Below are positions 23,303 to 35,619 of a stretch of DNA of 64,000 nt, one piece after another. The stretch's first letter is position 1. Each line of letters starts with the position of its first letter. The stretch is from Spirometra erinaceieuropaei (taxonomy: Eukaryota; Platyhelminthes; Cestoda; Diphyllobothriidea; Diphyllobothriidae): the NCBI GenBank assembly GCA_902702965.1, contig CACRXP010000629.1, positions 62,001 through 126,000 of the forward strand, in the 5' to 3' direction. The position numbers and the translations under genes were made by a program. A model generated the notes under the pieces. That model worked only from the letters and a program-made list of their open reading frames with translations. It was not told the DNA's origin and ran no database searches.

Positions 23303-24185
23303 GTGAATCAACAGCTGTCGGACCGGATGATGTCTCGCCTTTTTCTTAAATCTGGTTGTTCTCATATAGCCCTCATTTTATCGCAACTTACTAAGATGTA
23401 TCTCATGGAGTTCAAGATTCTCCAAGTCTGGTGTAGAGTGGGAATCATTCCCATCTCTAAAAAACCGTTATCTTTCGTCCTAAATCTTTCGTCCAATTGC
23501 CCGCTCCTACGCACTAATGGCGCTGAAAGAGTTGCCGCAGATATTATAAAGCCCTTTTCTTCCAGTTTTTTCGACTTTTTACAGTTTGTATACAAAGCCA
23601 AGCACAGTACTTTAGATGCTGTTACACTTGTGGTTCACACTGCTCTAAAAGAATTAGACAAGGGTTACCGCGAGTACGCATGCGCATTTCTTGACTACTT
23701 CTCCGCCTTCAATACCGTCGGGCGCCCTCTTCTCCCTACCATAACATTCTCGAGTGGCTCTCCAGACTGGGTCCTCCTTTGGCTTAGCGATTATTTTACT
23801 TCTTGCACTCAATGTGTTCATTCTGGCAAGCGGAAATTTATGGTCCTTCCTAACGACTGCGGAGCTTTTCAAGGTTCCATTCTGTCCTCTGGCCACTTTT
23901 TCCCTCCACCCAGATGACCAAAGATTCCCCAACGACTGCCTTTTAGTTACGTATGCTGACGATGTGGTCGTTGGACGCTCTCTGAAGAGACAGCCTCACC
24001 TTCAGAATTTAAACGATGAACTTAAGCATGTTCGATTATGGTCGGAGGAAAATGTTCTACTAGTGAACAACCGAAAATCAGTTCAATGCATTTTCCGACT
24101 GCGGCCCTCTCTTAGTCCTGAATCCTCTGACAACCTTTCTTACGCGCTATCCTCCTTCAGGTACCTTGGCGTTACTCTGTCATGA
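23303..24185 (+). pseudogene. LINE reverse transcriptase (decayed)
   Basis: Conserved LINE RT blocks occur in order. AVGPDDVSP (near 23310) is just out of frame with the next segment, then come VGIIPISKK, DFLQFVYKAKHSTLDAV, ACAFLDYFSAFNTV (motif A), WLSDYFTSCTQCV, NDCGAFQGSILSS (motif B, normally PQGS-LSP) and, in another frame, LLVTYADDVVVG (motif C, YADD at about 23952-23963) followed by VLLVNNRKS and FRYLGVTLS. The catalytic YADD is retained. At least three frame changes separate the blocks. The motif order and wording fit CR1/Jockey-group elements. Confidence 0.8.
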
Positions 24186-24660
24186 AATCTTTTATTTTCC
24201 CTCCCTTTTTACTAAAGTTGGTAAACCTATTTATTACATTCGTCATTTACGTTCCTACCACACACAGCAACACGTAGTCTGGCAATTCGTCATTAGTCTG
24301 GCGATTCGTCGATGCTTGCATTCTTCCGTTTTCCTAAACTACTCTCCTGTCATTTTTCCTGCATTGCTCAAAAGAGATCTTTTTACTATAAAACAAGCGT
24401 TACGAATGCTCTCTTCTGCCGCTGGCGTTTCCTATCTTTATTAGTCGACACTATCCTTCAACGAAATTTCAATAAGTTCAAGCAATTTTCTGGTCGGACT
24501 TTAAATTACATTGCCCCTCCCTTGCAGTCTGATCTTATTTCTGCTACGTCTTTCCGCCTGATGCGCCGCAGCTTCCGACTTATGTCTTGTTGCACATCGT
24601 CTTTTCGAGCCTCTGTATTGTCATTCCAGGTGCGCTATCTTATGTGTGATGAGATATAAA

Positions 24661-24938
24661 AATAGTAGCTGAGACTTGAACTGTCTTCCAAATAATCGCT
24701 CCCTTTGTGTTAAACTTTTTTGACTACGGAATAGTCTATTAGCTTATTTAGTACACTTAGTGAATAGGGCCAGATTTTTCTGATAATTCTGAATTTATGA
24801 TTTTAAATTAAAACCCATTCCTCTCTCTCCCCTTACTTTTGATGCAATTTTTTGTCCAATATATAATGCATGTCGCATGTGCGTGTCGGCTTCACAAATC
24901 GAAAGATCACATACATCATGGCAGGTCTAGGTTGCCTA
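24661..24938. other. Spacer between LINE and right repeat X
   Basis: AT-rich. It may contain the LINE 3' untranslated region, but no tail motif is visible. Confidence 0.3.
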
Positions 24939-25885
24939 CATTTATTTTATTTGAGGTGAGCAGTTGACGATTTGCTGCAAAGTGAAACGGACCCCAGCAC
25001 GAATTCACGAAAAGCCTTAATTTGAGTGGTGGTTGTCGGAAGACTTTGTGCGGGATGTGCTCTAACTTCATGTTCAAAAGACGAGTTTTTTGGAGTGAGT
25101 TTCTAGTCCCAATGATATGTAAAATGTAGTTGACAGAAAATATTTAATGGAGGATATATTTTTGGGTTGCAAGAATATCAACAATGTACCGCAGAGATTT
25201 CTTTTAACGGGGACAAAGCAAAACGGAATTCGATTAAGAATGTTCAAATGTGTGTAGCAGATATTGTTTATAGAATGACAGATACACTAGCTCTAGTTCA
25301 GTCTGGGAAAATTTAACGGCTGTAAAAGATTTCCCACAGCGTCCTGGTTCGAATTGGCTAATCTTCCACATTCAAATTAATGACTGTTCGAGTTTGTTGC
25401 ACTACGATGCGGTCATTTTCGTTAGTGATCAAAAGTGTCGTGAGATATCACCTGGGTTAAAAAAAATAAACAAATTCCAATTAAGCATGGAAGAGTCGGG
25501 TGTTTGAGTGGCATTTCAATTTTGATCTGTCCGCATGCGCTGCCCACCACCTGAGCCGCGGAAAGTTTCTTTGAAACATGTCTGATTTAAATGATGTAGA
25601 AGGTTACAGGGATATGGGCCAGTGAACGACTGCGAATGGGATGTCATCAGGACTGTGGAAGAAGGTAGTATGGAAGACATTTTGTGTTCTGCGCTGGATT
25701 TGATGTGCGGCTACAATATTCCCCCATCTTTGAAGCCCCATTTTCAATGTAGGATGGCAATCTGGGCGGCCGATTGATAATGTCCACAATTGTCGTGCCA
25801 GAATAGCTAAAAAGAGCTAAACTTATTTTTCCTATTCCAAAATAAATAAAAGTTGCAGCCTGCTCTGGAAATTTCTAATTATCTA
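24939..25885 (+). repeat. Flanking repeat X, right copy
   Basis: Direct, diverged copy of 21387-22320 with the same order of islands: CACTACGATGCGGTCATTTT, CACCTGGGTTAAA, AATAAACAAATTCCAATTAA, TTTGATCTGTCCGCATGCGC, GAACGACTGCGAATGGGATG. The similarity ends near GCAGCCTGCTCTGGAAATTT, matching the position where the left copy meets the LINE. Confidence 0.7.
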
Positions 25886-28800
25886 TAGCCATGTTTACTT
25901 ACTGGGATATCATTGAGTATTAATGCACAACTGGTCCGTTAAGTTATTCGAACAAAATAATATGTGAGCACAGAAGCGTTTTCGCCAACTAACGAATTTT
26001 CTAAATCGTGTACTGATGAAGGCTGACACACTTTTATAAAAAGGGAAGATGATTGCTTAATATTGACAAAGATCTTATTTCACGCCATATTTACTTGCAG
26101 CATTTTTACAAACTTTTATGTTATCCACACTCATTCTAAACACTGTCGCAGTAGACAGCAACATTTTTTTTATTCTGTTGTATTTAAAAGCGGCCATATT
26201 GTTAATTGCCGTCATTTCATTCTAGATTCAAATTTGCAAAATAGCTATCATGCATAGGATCATAACGTGCTATGTTTGTAAACCTTTTAACGACATGCAA
26301 ACAATGTTGTTAGCTGCTTTGTAGATTAAATTTTTATGTGCGTGAGATACGTTTTCTGAGATATTATGTTAAACTACATATAATGAGTGGCCTTGGATCA
26401 AACCTTTTTTCATAATCACACAGATAATCGCTTTTTAAGAAAAGCGCAAGCATGCGTTTTCTTTTTTGGCGCCGAAAGCATTACCTAAAAATTATTATGC
26501 CACATAATACGACGCTTTAGGGTGATTTTTAATGAGAATATCAAGACATAAATATCCCAAATGTGGAGTTTGTAAGTTGCAGGAAAAGAACTTAGCAACA
26601 ACAGAAAGATCCAAGCATTCAACAAACGCTTTCGTCCGGGACGTAAAAGAGTAAGACACTCAAAAATCAAATGACTCGGCCGTCGACGTTTTCGCCCAAA
26701 ATGTCTTGACCGCCACGGAAAATCAAGCCTTGAGGAGTGGTCTGACTTTATTATACACTTAACACTTTTCAACAGATTAAAAAGCAGCGGATGGATCTGG
26801 CGTCCGAATAACGTAATGATTAACTATCTATCAAGACGCTGAACTAGTTTGAAAGACTACATTCCTGCATCAAGATTTTTAGCGTGTTGACGCCCAAATC
26901 ACAGCGATCATCTTTTATTCCGGGAAGAAGGGACTAAAAGGCTGCCAAAAGTTGAATTTCCGCACAACTGTGGAATAAGGTTTTGTTCGATTGGATTTCG
27001 CACAGAAAGGCCAGAATAGTTCTACTTGGCCGGTAAGAAAATCCTACCGCCTGCCTGTCAATAGCTAAGTTGGCCTTATCGTTAACCGCTGCACTGGCGT
27101 GTGAAAACCACCCTTGCATTCGATCTCTTATTGCATACCCTTAACGAGTTGCTTAAACATGACTGCTTTGCTCGATTACCTACTAATTATTGCGCATTCA
27201 AATAATCGCCGTCTTACAGCCTATAACTAATTGGTGCGTAGGTAGCGTATTTTAAAGATAAGACAGTCTCAAAAGAGCAGTTGGAGATCGAAGACCAGTG
27301 CTGAAACAAGCATGTCATTCAACTAAACTTCTGGATAGGCCATTGAACCTATAAGCTTTACAGACATCGGACAGGGCTAATGGCTGCACAATGGTTACGA
27401 CATTCATAGGATGCGGTGGTCGTGCGACCACTTTCCTATCAGGGCTACTGACTCTTAATTTAATCGAAGAGGGTTCAATTTGGCATGAGAATTACCTAGT
27501 TGACCTTAAATAAGTCGTTACTCGTCATACGTTTATCACTCGTATTGTCCAATTTAGCGTTTCGGAGGACGTATTATATGAATTTGTAAGTGACAACCCC
27601 ACAAGAGCAGCGTGCAGGAACCCACGCTTACTTGAGCTAGGCTGTGGACCGCATGATAGGTGGAAAGTGGGTTTACTTGTGGGAGAACATATGGGACGGA
27701 GAGCAAGAACAAATAGAAAGAAGATAATTTTCTGCCAAAACTCTATCATCCGCTGTCATTTGCCTAAGAAAGTGGTCGCGATAATAAAAAAGGCAAAAAG
27801 CACTTTTCAAAAAATGACAGACATTGAATGAAGCGTCGCTGGTAAGTTTGCATTTAGTCAGGAAGTGAAGGACATTTTAGACAATGGAAATGGTAAATAA
27901 TAAGCGATGTTTACAGTCATACTGATTTTCAGGGCATATTTTTGGAGTTGCCATCTACTTGGGAGCCTTACAGCCTATCGTTAAACAACCAATCAAATAA
28001 CGATATTTGGCACTTGTGTCTGTTTTAAATTATAATCTCCTATTTATGCGCCTTTAATCTCATCAAACACTGTCCAATTTAGACTTGACCAGTTAAATTG
28101 TTATAGGCTGCTAATATGGAGTCACCATCTACTGAAGGGAAACCAAACAAATCAAACTGTGCAGCGTTCTGAAAAAAGGGTCTTCTACTAAATGCAATAG
28201 ATACTTTGTGCAGATGGGATCTACACGCGTCTTTCACGTATCAGTGAGTACCCTGGAAATCTTATGTCTTCTCCTGCATCGTGTCCGTTCCTGTAATTAC
28301 TCCAACGGTATGCTTGAGGGACAATTCCTTTTATGCTGATTCCTCTAATCGTGATAACAGGGACCAACTGTTGAGAGCTAATGGACTAACATTTGACAAG
28401 TTGACATGTGAGTAATGAGAGAATGCAGTTGTCCCAAAATGCAGTCTGCTGCGGCATGGCAAACTGTTGGCCTGCACTAAGAACTTACAATTAGGCAAGA
28501 ACTAAGTTAATTTTGAAAAGACCTATTCGCGATCACTAAAAAAGAAATCTGTTTGACTGACGTTCCGAGTTCAACCTTACATTTATCATCCAAGACATCA
28601 TAATATACAAGTCATTCATGCACAAGGGGCTTTGGTACTTACTGGACGCGATCTCTATCCGGCTGCTTACCGAGAATAATTAACAATCCCCTCCATCATC
28701 GAAAATTGCTATCGGTGCGAGAAGCGATTGATGACCGCTTTTCGAGTAGTTAATCGATGTGATTTTAGGACCCGTGTTGGGTTTTTGACGTGGTTATCGT

Positions 28801-30681
28801 TTGCTCTGCAAGCTCTTTTTGTACCTAATTATCCTGTTCGAGCTTAGTTCCAGAACTAGATGCGGAGGACGCAGGTTATTGTATTCGGTAATAGAGCGTG
28901 GACCGGTAAACCATAATTTAAGTTGCTCACAGTTTACGTGATTTTGATCTTTCATGGGAATTTCGGCCTCGTTGTACTTGGATGTGTAACCGGGTCCCGT
29001 CGACTGAGCTGCGATTTTGGTGAGGCCCTCATTTCTTTACACTGCTGCTGCAAGTTCGACTATCTGCGTCCAGAGCAGTCTTATCCGACGCAGTTGCTTT
29101 GCTTGCAACTGCACCAGATCCAATACATGACTTCAGTTGTTTCTTGTCGGGGCTGTGGTTATTTTAGTCTCCTAACCTGGCGCCCGCTTGTCTCGCCCCG
29201 AACCCAAAGTAGTAAGAGAGGGCAGCTGAGGAGGTATTATTGAAGTTAAGGATAAGGCTATTGATGATTTTAGGGTTTAGGTGAAGGTGCAAGGATAGGC
29301 GCTACCCTAAAATTTAGTTCGAGGCAACATATACAGTACGGGGGCTAGAAGATAAAAAAGAGCGAAACTTAAATATGATTACAACATACTCACAAACTGA
29401 CACCAATGCATGCACATAATATCTTTATCGGTAAAGGGAACTGAAAATAAAAGAGAAATTTGAGAGGCAGTATAACGCTGTTTTGAAATGCCACTTTTCC
29501 AGAAAACCGGAAAAATTCGAGAATGTCAGAGTGGTCGTAGTTTAGCAAATTTCAGTTTTCGATGTATAGAAGTCCTGATTGGACAAAAACAGTGAAAACA
29601 CGTTAGAGAAAATACAAAAATGTTTCCAAACAGTTTTTTTATTTAAGGCTAAGTGTAAATATCATTTGAAAATTAGCGCACTGTCAAATATCACGGTTTG
29701 CCGATGGCTCAAATTCTGAGTTTTGTTTCTGAAACGGTTGCAAAGAATTCGTTACATTTTCTTAACATGTGCATTGGTTAAGACCCAGCCCAACAAAGCA
29801 AATAAAATTTTGCCTGACATCTTGGATAGTGATGTCATAAAATTAAAAGGTTCCAAAGGTCGCATATTGTTCAACAGGTTCGTAAGAAGGCAATTTAAAC
29901 AGATTAGGCAGATGTGATTACAAAGATATTATTTTGCGAAATTAATTTTTTAATTTTAGTCTATTTTGGGTAACGTTGAGTATTAGATTGCTATTGAAAT
30001 ATCATTGGGTATTTCGTGGCATTCGTGTTTTTACCTAATTTTCCATAAATAAAGATTCTTATGCGTTTATTGAAGCCTGCAAAATAAGATTCGTTAAAAT
30101 TGTTTAGCGTAGTAACGAGCGATTGGACGTTCTTCTCGTTTTTATAGTTTCTTGAGTCATCTTTGTAGTCTCATTCAAATATTCAACTTCATCGTCGAAT
30201 GTATTGAATGTCCAACGAGCAAGCTTTCGATCGCTAATAAGTTTCTATTCAAAGAAGTCATATTATTGACGACTGTCTGTGTAATTTACGTTTTTAAACG
30301 ACAAGACCAGGAATAGTGCGTTTTGACGCGGGATGCTGCTTGTTTCTCAAATATCCCTAGAAGACATTATTAACCCCTCAACTGCATGATCAGTTCGATA
30401 CCCACACGATTATTATGTGATTAAGACTAGTTGATGATTAAAATGCAGATTTCATCAACAGTTGGAAAATCGCATGCATTAAGAAAAACGTGCGGAATAA
30501 CCAAGAACTATTTGCAACTAAGAGAAAACCTACAATACATATACCGCAGGAGGCATATCAGTTCTGGTGCCTTTACTTTCACTGAGTCCGCGAATATGAC
30601 CCAGTTATTCCGTATGGTGTTTCTGAGAATGTGCCTTTGTGAAATCCGTAAGACACTGATGTGTATTAGGGAGCCAAAGTT
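25886..30681. other. No recognisable gene
   Basis: AT-rich DNA with scattered short ORFs, the longest 106 codons at 28923-29243 (+). A short degenerate GGTTTAGG-type tract follows it at 29246-29300. I see no domain or intact element. A weak inverted similarity between 27430 and 27760 (a GCGACCACTTTC core) is too short to assign. Confidence 0.5.
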
Positions 30682-31678
30682 ACAGTAGATGTGCTAACTC
30701 ATGAAATGTCAACCAAAACTTCGAAATGCGTTCTCGTTTCGAAAAGATAAATTAAGTAGTGTTGTAAAACTAATCATGTTGCAGTATTAATCTATAATGA
30801 TCTAGTTACCTCTGGGTATCTGCTTTCGAAAGAATATATTTTTGGCTGCATGCAAGATCTATACTCTGCAAAAAATGACTACATATGTAGCATGCAATAT
30901 TCGCATTGATTCTCGACGCCATTGAAAATTCAATTACATTTCACGGAAAGCATGCACAAAAATATCCATTCTTTTACTTATTCGGTAGAGAATCACGTCG
31001 CCTTCCAATTTCATATTCTAAAGAAGAGTACAATTCGGTTTTAAAAAACTTTTCTAATTCCCGAATAATTTTGAACCCGACTTGCAGTTACACTTGCATG
31101 CAGGGTTTTAAAACTACAAGGTGTATATTTCCCGTGTACGGAAAACCATTCATTTATCTACGGTGTTAAGAGGAGACTATATAAGGTTAATAAAATTAAG
31201 CAGTGGATTTGAGCAATATTGTTAACTTTATAAGCCACATTCGTAAATGCAGATGCATGACGTTTCATGAACGGCCATTTAACGGTGTTAAAAAATCTGA
31301 CAATCAGAAACTTTTTTAAAACCGAACTATACTCTTCTTTTGAGTATAAATTTGGAAGGAGACGTGATTTTCTCTTAAATAAATAGAAGAATAGATATTT
31401 ATATGCATGTTTTCCATGAAATATAATTGAATGTTTAAAAGAATCGAACATCAATGAGAAAATTGCATGCTACTTATGTATTTATTTTTTGCAGAGTATG
31501 GATCTTGCATGCAGCCGAATATAAGTTTTTTTGAAAGCCCACACTCTGAGGTAACTGAATCATTATAGATTTATGCTGCATCATGATTAGTTTTACAACG
31601 CTACTTAATTTATCTTTTATAAACGAGAACGCATTTCGAAATTTTGGTTGACATTTCATGAGTTTGCACATCTACTGT
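30682..31678. repeat. Foldback element, copy 2 (best preserved)
   Basis: A 997 bp imperfect palindrome with its centre near 31180. The left end ACAGTAGATGTGCTAACTCA is mirrored by ACAGTAGATGTGCAAACTCA at the right end, read on the minus strand. Arms of about 410 bp follow in the same order on both sides: CATGAAATGTCAACCAAAA, GATAAATTAAGTAG, GCATGCAAGATC, ACTCTGCAAAAAAT, GTAGCATGCAAT, TTCGGTTTTAAAAAA. I estimate about 80% arm identity by eye. A spacer of about 180 bp separates the arms. Both arms happen to contain an ORF, but the other family members do not keep it, so I treat it as non-coding. No target-site duplication is obvious. Confidence 0.9.
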
Positions 31679-31899
31679 GCGTTTGATATGTTGAGTTTAG
31701 GACTATAACTGTACTTGTCGGGCGAAATCATCGCCCTGCTCCATCCTGGAAGAACACATATAACCTTCATTTCCTCACAATCAATCGTTTGCTGTCATCT
31801 ATTTCCAAAAAAATCCCTCCGCATTAACTATTGAGATTTTACCTTAAGCGGAACCTCATGCGCTGATGTACGACTGACAGCGATTTCCGAGCGTCTTAG

Positions 31900-32146
31900 C
31901 TTATACTTGTAGTCAGCATCCATGGGGTTGTACAGAAAGGCATAAGTAGACTGGGGCTCACTGATTCTGTAACGAACTCACTCGTCCCGTTGTAACTGGA
32001 GACTATCTCTTGAGCCCCACCGTCCGGCACATTGAGGCGCGTAGTATAGGCAGAGTAACACAATTGACATTGACAAAAATGATTGCAGGGACCATTTCGG
32101 ACACCTCTACCACTGTATAATTCCGAACACAACCGGCAGGACAACG
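31900..32146 (+). repeat. Possible upstream tail of tRNA-derived repeat
   Basis: The last 30 bases (CCGAACACAACCGGCAGGACAA) match the linker that precedes each tRNA-like head in the tandem array at 41-42 kb. The rest is only weakly similar to the array tail, so this may be the end of a diverged preceding unit. Confidence 0.35.
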
Positions 32147-32310
32147 AGTTTGTGGCCCTGTGGTGAAAGGCGTTGAACTTCTAAACAACAAGCCGCGGGC
32201 TCGAGCCCCAAGTGTTCCACGTCTCGAAGTTGGGTATAACTGGCCTACGACGGCTAATATGCCTGAAATGGCCATTCTAGCCTCTCATGTCTTTTCGGTT
32301 ATGTTACACT
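32147..32310 (+). repeat. tRNA-derived SINE-like repeat, isolated copy
   Basis: It starts with a pol III A-box-like GTGGCCCTGTGGTGAAAGGC and a B-box-like GGGCTCGAGCCCC about 35 bases later. The body then reads TTGGGTATAACTGGCC, GGCTAATATGCCTGAAATGG and CCATTCTAGCCTC-CATGTCTTTT. This matches, in order, the body of the repeats at 40.7-42.4 kb. The acceptor arms do not pair, so it is not a functional tRNA. Confidence 0.65.
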
Positions 32311-33029
32311 GACTAATTGTAGTGTTGGGATAAGGAAACCCAGATGAGGATAAGGTATATTTTCCCCTCGTAAATGCGTCACAATCTAATTCCCATTTAA
32401 TTGCCACGGCTTCTAGACTAGTATCATTTTAATTTAAACTTCCTTCCTATCAGACAACATAGGAAACATGCTTTCACGGCATCCGTTTCAGTTTTTGAGC
32501 TTTTTAAATTGTAATGTCGTCGTTTATTTAAATGTGGGATTAGTTCGACTGGAGCCGGCTTAAATTTTAATCACACTAGATTATCAGCGACCAATGGATA
32601 GTTTTTTTCGCTTAGAAATGAAACGTCCCTTCAAAGTAAATGTTCCTCTTGCCAGACCGTGAAGATATCTAAAGAACTAAGGGTGGTGTAACCAACACAA
32701 AGATAAGATTCTACAATTGGCGGTCTTTTACGATTAGCGCACTTTAAGGGTTATTAGTGGAGGCGTCAGAATGTGTGACAGTCCGGGCGGGTTCTTCATT
32801 AAATGTCAGTGTAAATTACCGTAACTCGGACTGCATGCAAATGCATAGGACCTTAAGCATCGGGTATGAAGGAAGGCTTGTTTTGGTAATTAAAACTACA
32901 TCCCAACTAAAATCACTCTAAGTGTAATTGTCAAAGTTCAAGTGGAAGCACCTAGTGCACACCAGCGTTTTTTGAAACGATGAAGCATGGAAACGCGGCC
33001 TACTTTGGCCAACGGCTGCGGCTGGCAGA
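32311..33029. other. No recognisable gene
   Basis: AT-rich, no ORFs of interest and no clear repeat. Confidence 0.45.
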
Positions 33030-33185
33030 CCTATCTTTAGGGCTAGTGTTAAGGTTGTGTGATTGGTGTCAATGTTATGTTTAGAGTTGTGCTATGGATT
33101 AGATTTAGGGGTTAAGGCATTAGTAGGTTTTCGGCCATAGTTCGATTAGGTTTAGTTGTCAGTGTTCAATTTGAAGTTAAATTAA
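33030..33185 (+). repeat. Degenerate GGTTAG-like tract
   Basis: G/T-rich stretch with scattered TTTAGGG, GTTAAGG and TTAGGGGTTAAGG words, resembling highly decayed telomere-type repeats seen again at 53.39-53.53, 60.65-60.79 and 61.98-62.15 kb. Confidence 0.5.
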
Positions 33186-35541
33186 TTGTTTCTGGTTTCC
33201 ACCAGCGATAGCTCCCTCAATTTCTTTTTAACGTCAAAAGTTATGTTTAAGTTTTAAATCATGGTTAGTGTTCTCCTTGCGATTTACGAACTTTTCAAGT
33301 GTCCCTTTGTTCCAGTTTTTTTTGGATAAAAAAGAAACATAAAACAGCATTTCGGGTAAGTAGGTTGTCCAAAATATCGCTGTTTACACATAACGATTGT
33401 TCTGTATATCCCCAATCGCAAAGAGAGCCGCGAGATCAGTGACATCTTGAGAACGTCGTTGTAGTTTTGTATTAAAATTCTGCGAGTCAAAGACGGGGGA
33501 CAGAGACGTCGCAGACGTGTCTGTAATAGTATATTTAAAAAAACTTTCGGAGAGATGCTGAATGCGTAAATTGAAGAAAGAACTTGTTATAACGTCTAGG
33601 AGACATTTTAGAGATTCTAGTGATTCGCGCATCAGACGTACTGAATTGCTTGGTTGATAGTTCAGTAAAATCGACATAAGCTTTTGAAATCTGTATGGAG
33701 CACAACATTAAAGGGACGGCAGAACTATTTTAGATGCTGAAGCCGTTAAAGCAGTAACATGTTTTACTCGTCTGAAGCACCAAACAGAGGAAACTTGCTG
33801 GTGATAAGTATTCACTCGCATCAGACGTTTAGCCCCCATATATTTTAGTGCTGTTTTATACGACGAACTAGAAACCGTCATTACAGCATTCTTTAAAAGG
33901 GAGGTCACTACGTTTGGCAGCCATAGAATGTGATATATGTGTGTGTGAATTAATCTTTCAATGTTTCAGGAGAGATAAGTGATAATTTCAAATAACCAGG
34001 CGAGTCGTATTCCAAAAAATGAGCAGATTGCAAGCGGTCCTGTAGTTCCTCGATTGAAACACATAAATATCCCCGTGTAAAATAAGAACGTCGAATGAAA
34101 TGGGAATTTATTCAGTTGACTCAGTGACGATTAGACCTGAGAAAATCAGGCATGACAAAAAACGAAATTGTGGCAAACGGAGCGGAGATTACGTCGGTAC
34201 AAGATGTACACAAAACACATTAACACATGGCTAAATGAGAATCCGAAAAATTATCGCTCGGAGCTCATTTATATACAGAATGAGAATTTTAGTTCCCGCT
34301 GAGATCATAAATAATGCTCCACCGTTGCGCTTTAAATGATAAAAGATAAACCCTTTTCCTAAGTCCCGTTTGTTTACTGCGTAACTGAACGTGTATTTGT
34401 CTGCAGAGCACGGTTAGCTGCCCAGGCTTCGAATGAGACGATGGGCACTTAGATAATGCGCGATACGTATGTTTTCTATTCATTAATGACTCCCTTGTTT
34501 ACGGCAGTCTGTCGTTCTTAATGTTCTCAGGGAGGACGAGTTTTATCTGCACCTTTGATTGCTAGGACCATTAAAAACAACGCAAAGAAGCATCTTTTCA
34601 GTTAAAGGGCCATTTTTCGACGGGGAATATGGGCAATATTTCTGCAGTCCTGCCTTAATTCAGTTCAACTTTCGTCGTTGTTATTATAGATTAGGTGTCA
34701 GTGGTCGATTCATGTTTAATCAAATTACAAAAATAGGCTGTGAACTGCCGCCCTTGTCGTGGTGGCAGCTATTGGAGACTAAAACAGATATAAAAACAAT
34801 AGTAGGGACTAAGACTTTTGACAGGTTTCGTAAAGAAACCAATTAGATTGATGGTGGAGGTGGGGTAAAAGCAAAAACAGTAAAACTATCATTCCTTCGG
34901 TTCTTTGAAAATTTATTCTCTGCGAATTCTAAACTGAAGGCAGGTTTTTTAATAAAGAACAACTGATTAAGTCCGTAAAACGAATCCCCAATATGACGGA
35001 TGATATGGGATACAGCAAAGTGTTTAACGGAAATTGAGTGGCAATGTAGAAAGGCTGTTTCAGTCCGAGATACAGGCGAATGTTACCTTAATATATGATA
35101 ATTTCAAAAAGATGGCATCCATGCCAGTGCTTTTAAGCATTGTCAGAACCCTATCGACGTGTCTATAATAGGCCTGTGAAGATTGTTTTGTCAATACGCT
35201 GAGTTTATAAAGAATCGCTTCCAATAAGATCTTACTTTGCAGAGCATAAGTCCTGCAAACTAGTATTTACAATTGTCTGTACATGACGAAAATCAGTGAA
35301 GTGAACATTTCCCCTGATTGCTACAATTGGTTTTGACCTGCCCTGCCACTATAAAAATAGCCAGATTACCACGGTCTGCATAATGGCGTAGTTGAATATA
35401 ATGGCATTTGGTAAAAAGAGGACTGGATTTACTGAACATTGTTTCGGAAGATGATATATCCAACAACTTTCAGGCTCTGTCGTAATAGTGCAGTTTAGGC
35501 AGATTAACTCCGGTACAAATATAAGGAAGCGACTAAAGAAG
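33186..35541. other. No recognisable gene
   Basis: AT-rich. Overlapping minus-strand ORFs at 33284-33908 (66-97 codons) lack known motifs. Confidence 0.5.
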
Positions 35542-35607
35542 AAGGGGCGTTCAACGGGAGGGGTTTATTTAAGGTCCGACGCTTCCAATAGTTTATTCGT
35601 CTACCCA
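35542..35607 (-). repeat. Pseudo-LTR, 3' copy
   Basis: Direct-repeat partner of 38141-38206. It contains the reverse-strand AATAAA (35592-35597) and most of a hammerhead-like motif that continues to 35619. Confidence 0.7.
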
Positions 35608-35619
35608 TCTTCAGAGACT
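35573..35619 (-). ncRNA. Hammerhead-like motif, PLE copy 3 tail
   Basis: On the minus strand: AGTCT (35619-35615), CTGAAGA (35614-35608, fits CUGANGA), a helix II segment GGGTAG...CTATTG with wobble pairs, GAAG (one change from GAAA), CGTC, then GGACC closing helix I. The last four helix I pairs are kept by a different G-U arrangement from that in copies 1 and 2. The GAAG change and weak helix II suggest low or no activity. Confidence 0.5.

Larger units (their letters stand above)
22325..24660 (+). mobile_element. Non-LTR retrotransposon (CR1/Jockey-like), decayed
   Basis: A LINE with the order APE-type endonuclease, reverse transcriptase, C-terminal region. Endonuclease traces lie at about 22400-22640 and the RT at about 23300-24185. 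A C-terminal piece to 24659 contains QFSGRTLNYI and a run of R/S-rich residues ending near LSFQVRYLMCDEI, which resembles the end of CR1/Jockey proteins. Multiple frameshifts and stops break it. It lies exactly between two copies of repeat X. No poly(A) or short tail repeat was identified. Confidence 0.75.

Noticed and set aside
22239..25885. LTR retrotransposon with LTR-like direct repeats
   Set aside because: The internal coding sequence is a non-LTR RT with APE-type endonuclease; no gag, protease, integrase, primer-binding site or TG...CA ends.
27400..27790. Short inverted repeat with a GCGACCACTTTC core
   Set aside because: Only about 15 bases match well; the flanks do not align convincingly.
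30906..31454. Similar about 50-residue peptides (FHGKHA-KY-FFYLF pattern) encoded on opposite strands
   Set aside because: They arise because the two arms of foldback copy 2 are inverted repeats. Copies 1, 3 and 4 do not keep the frame, so I do not call a gene.
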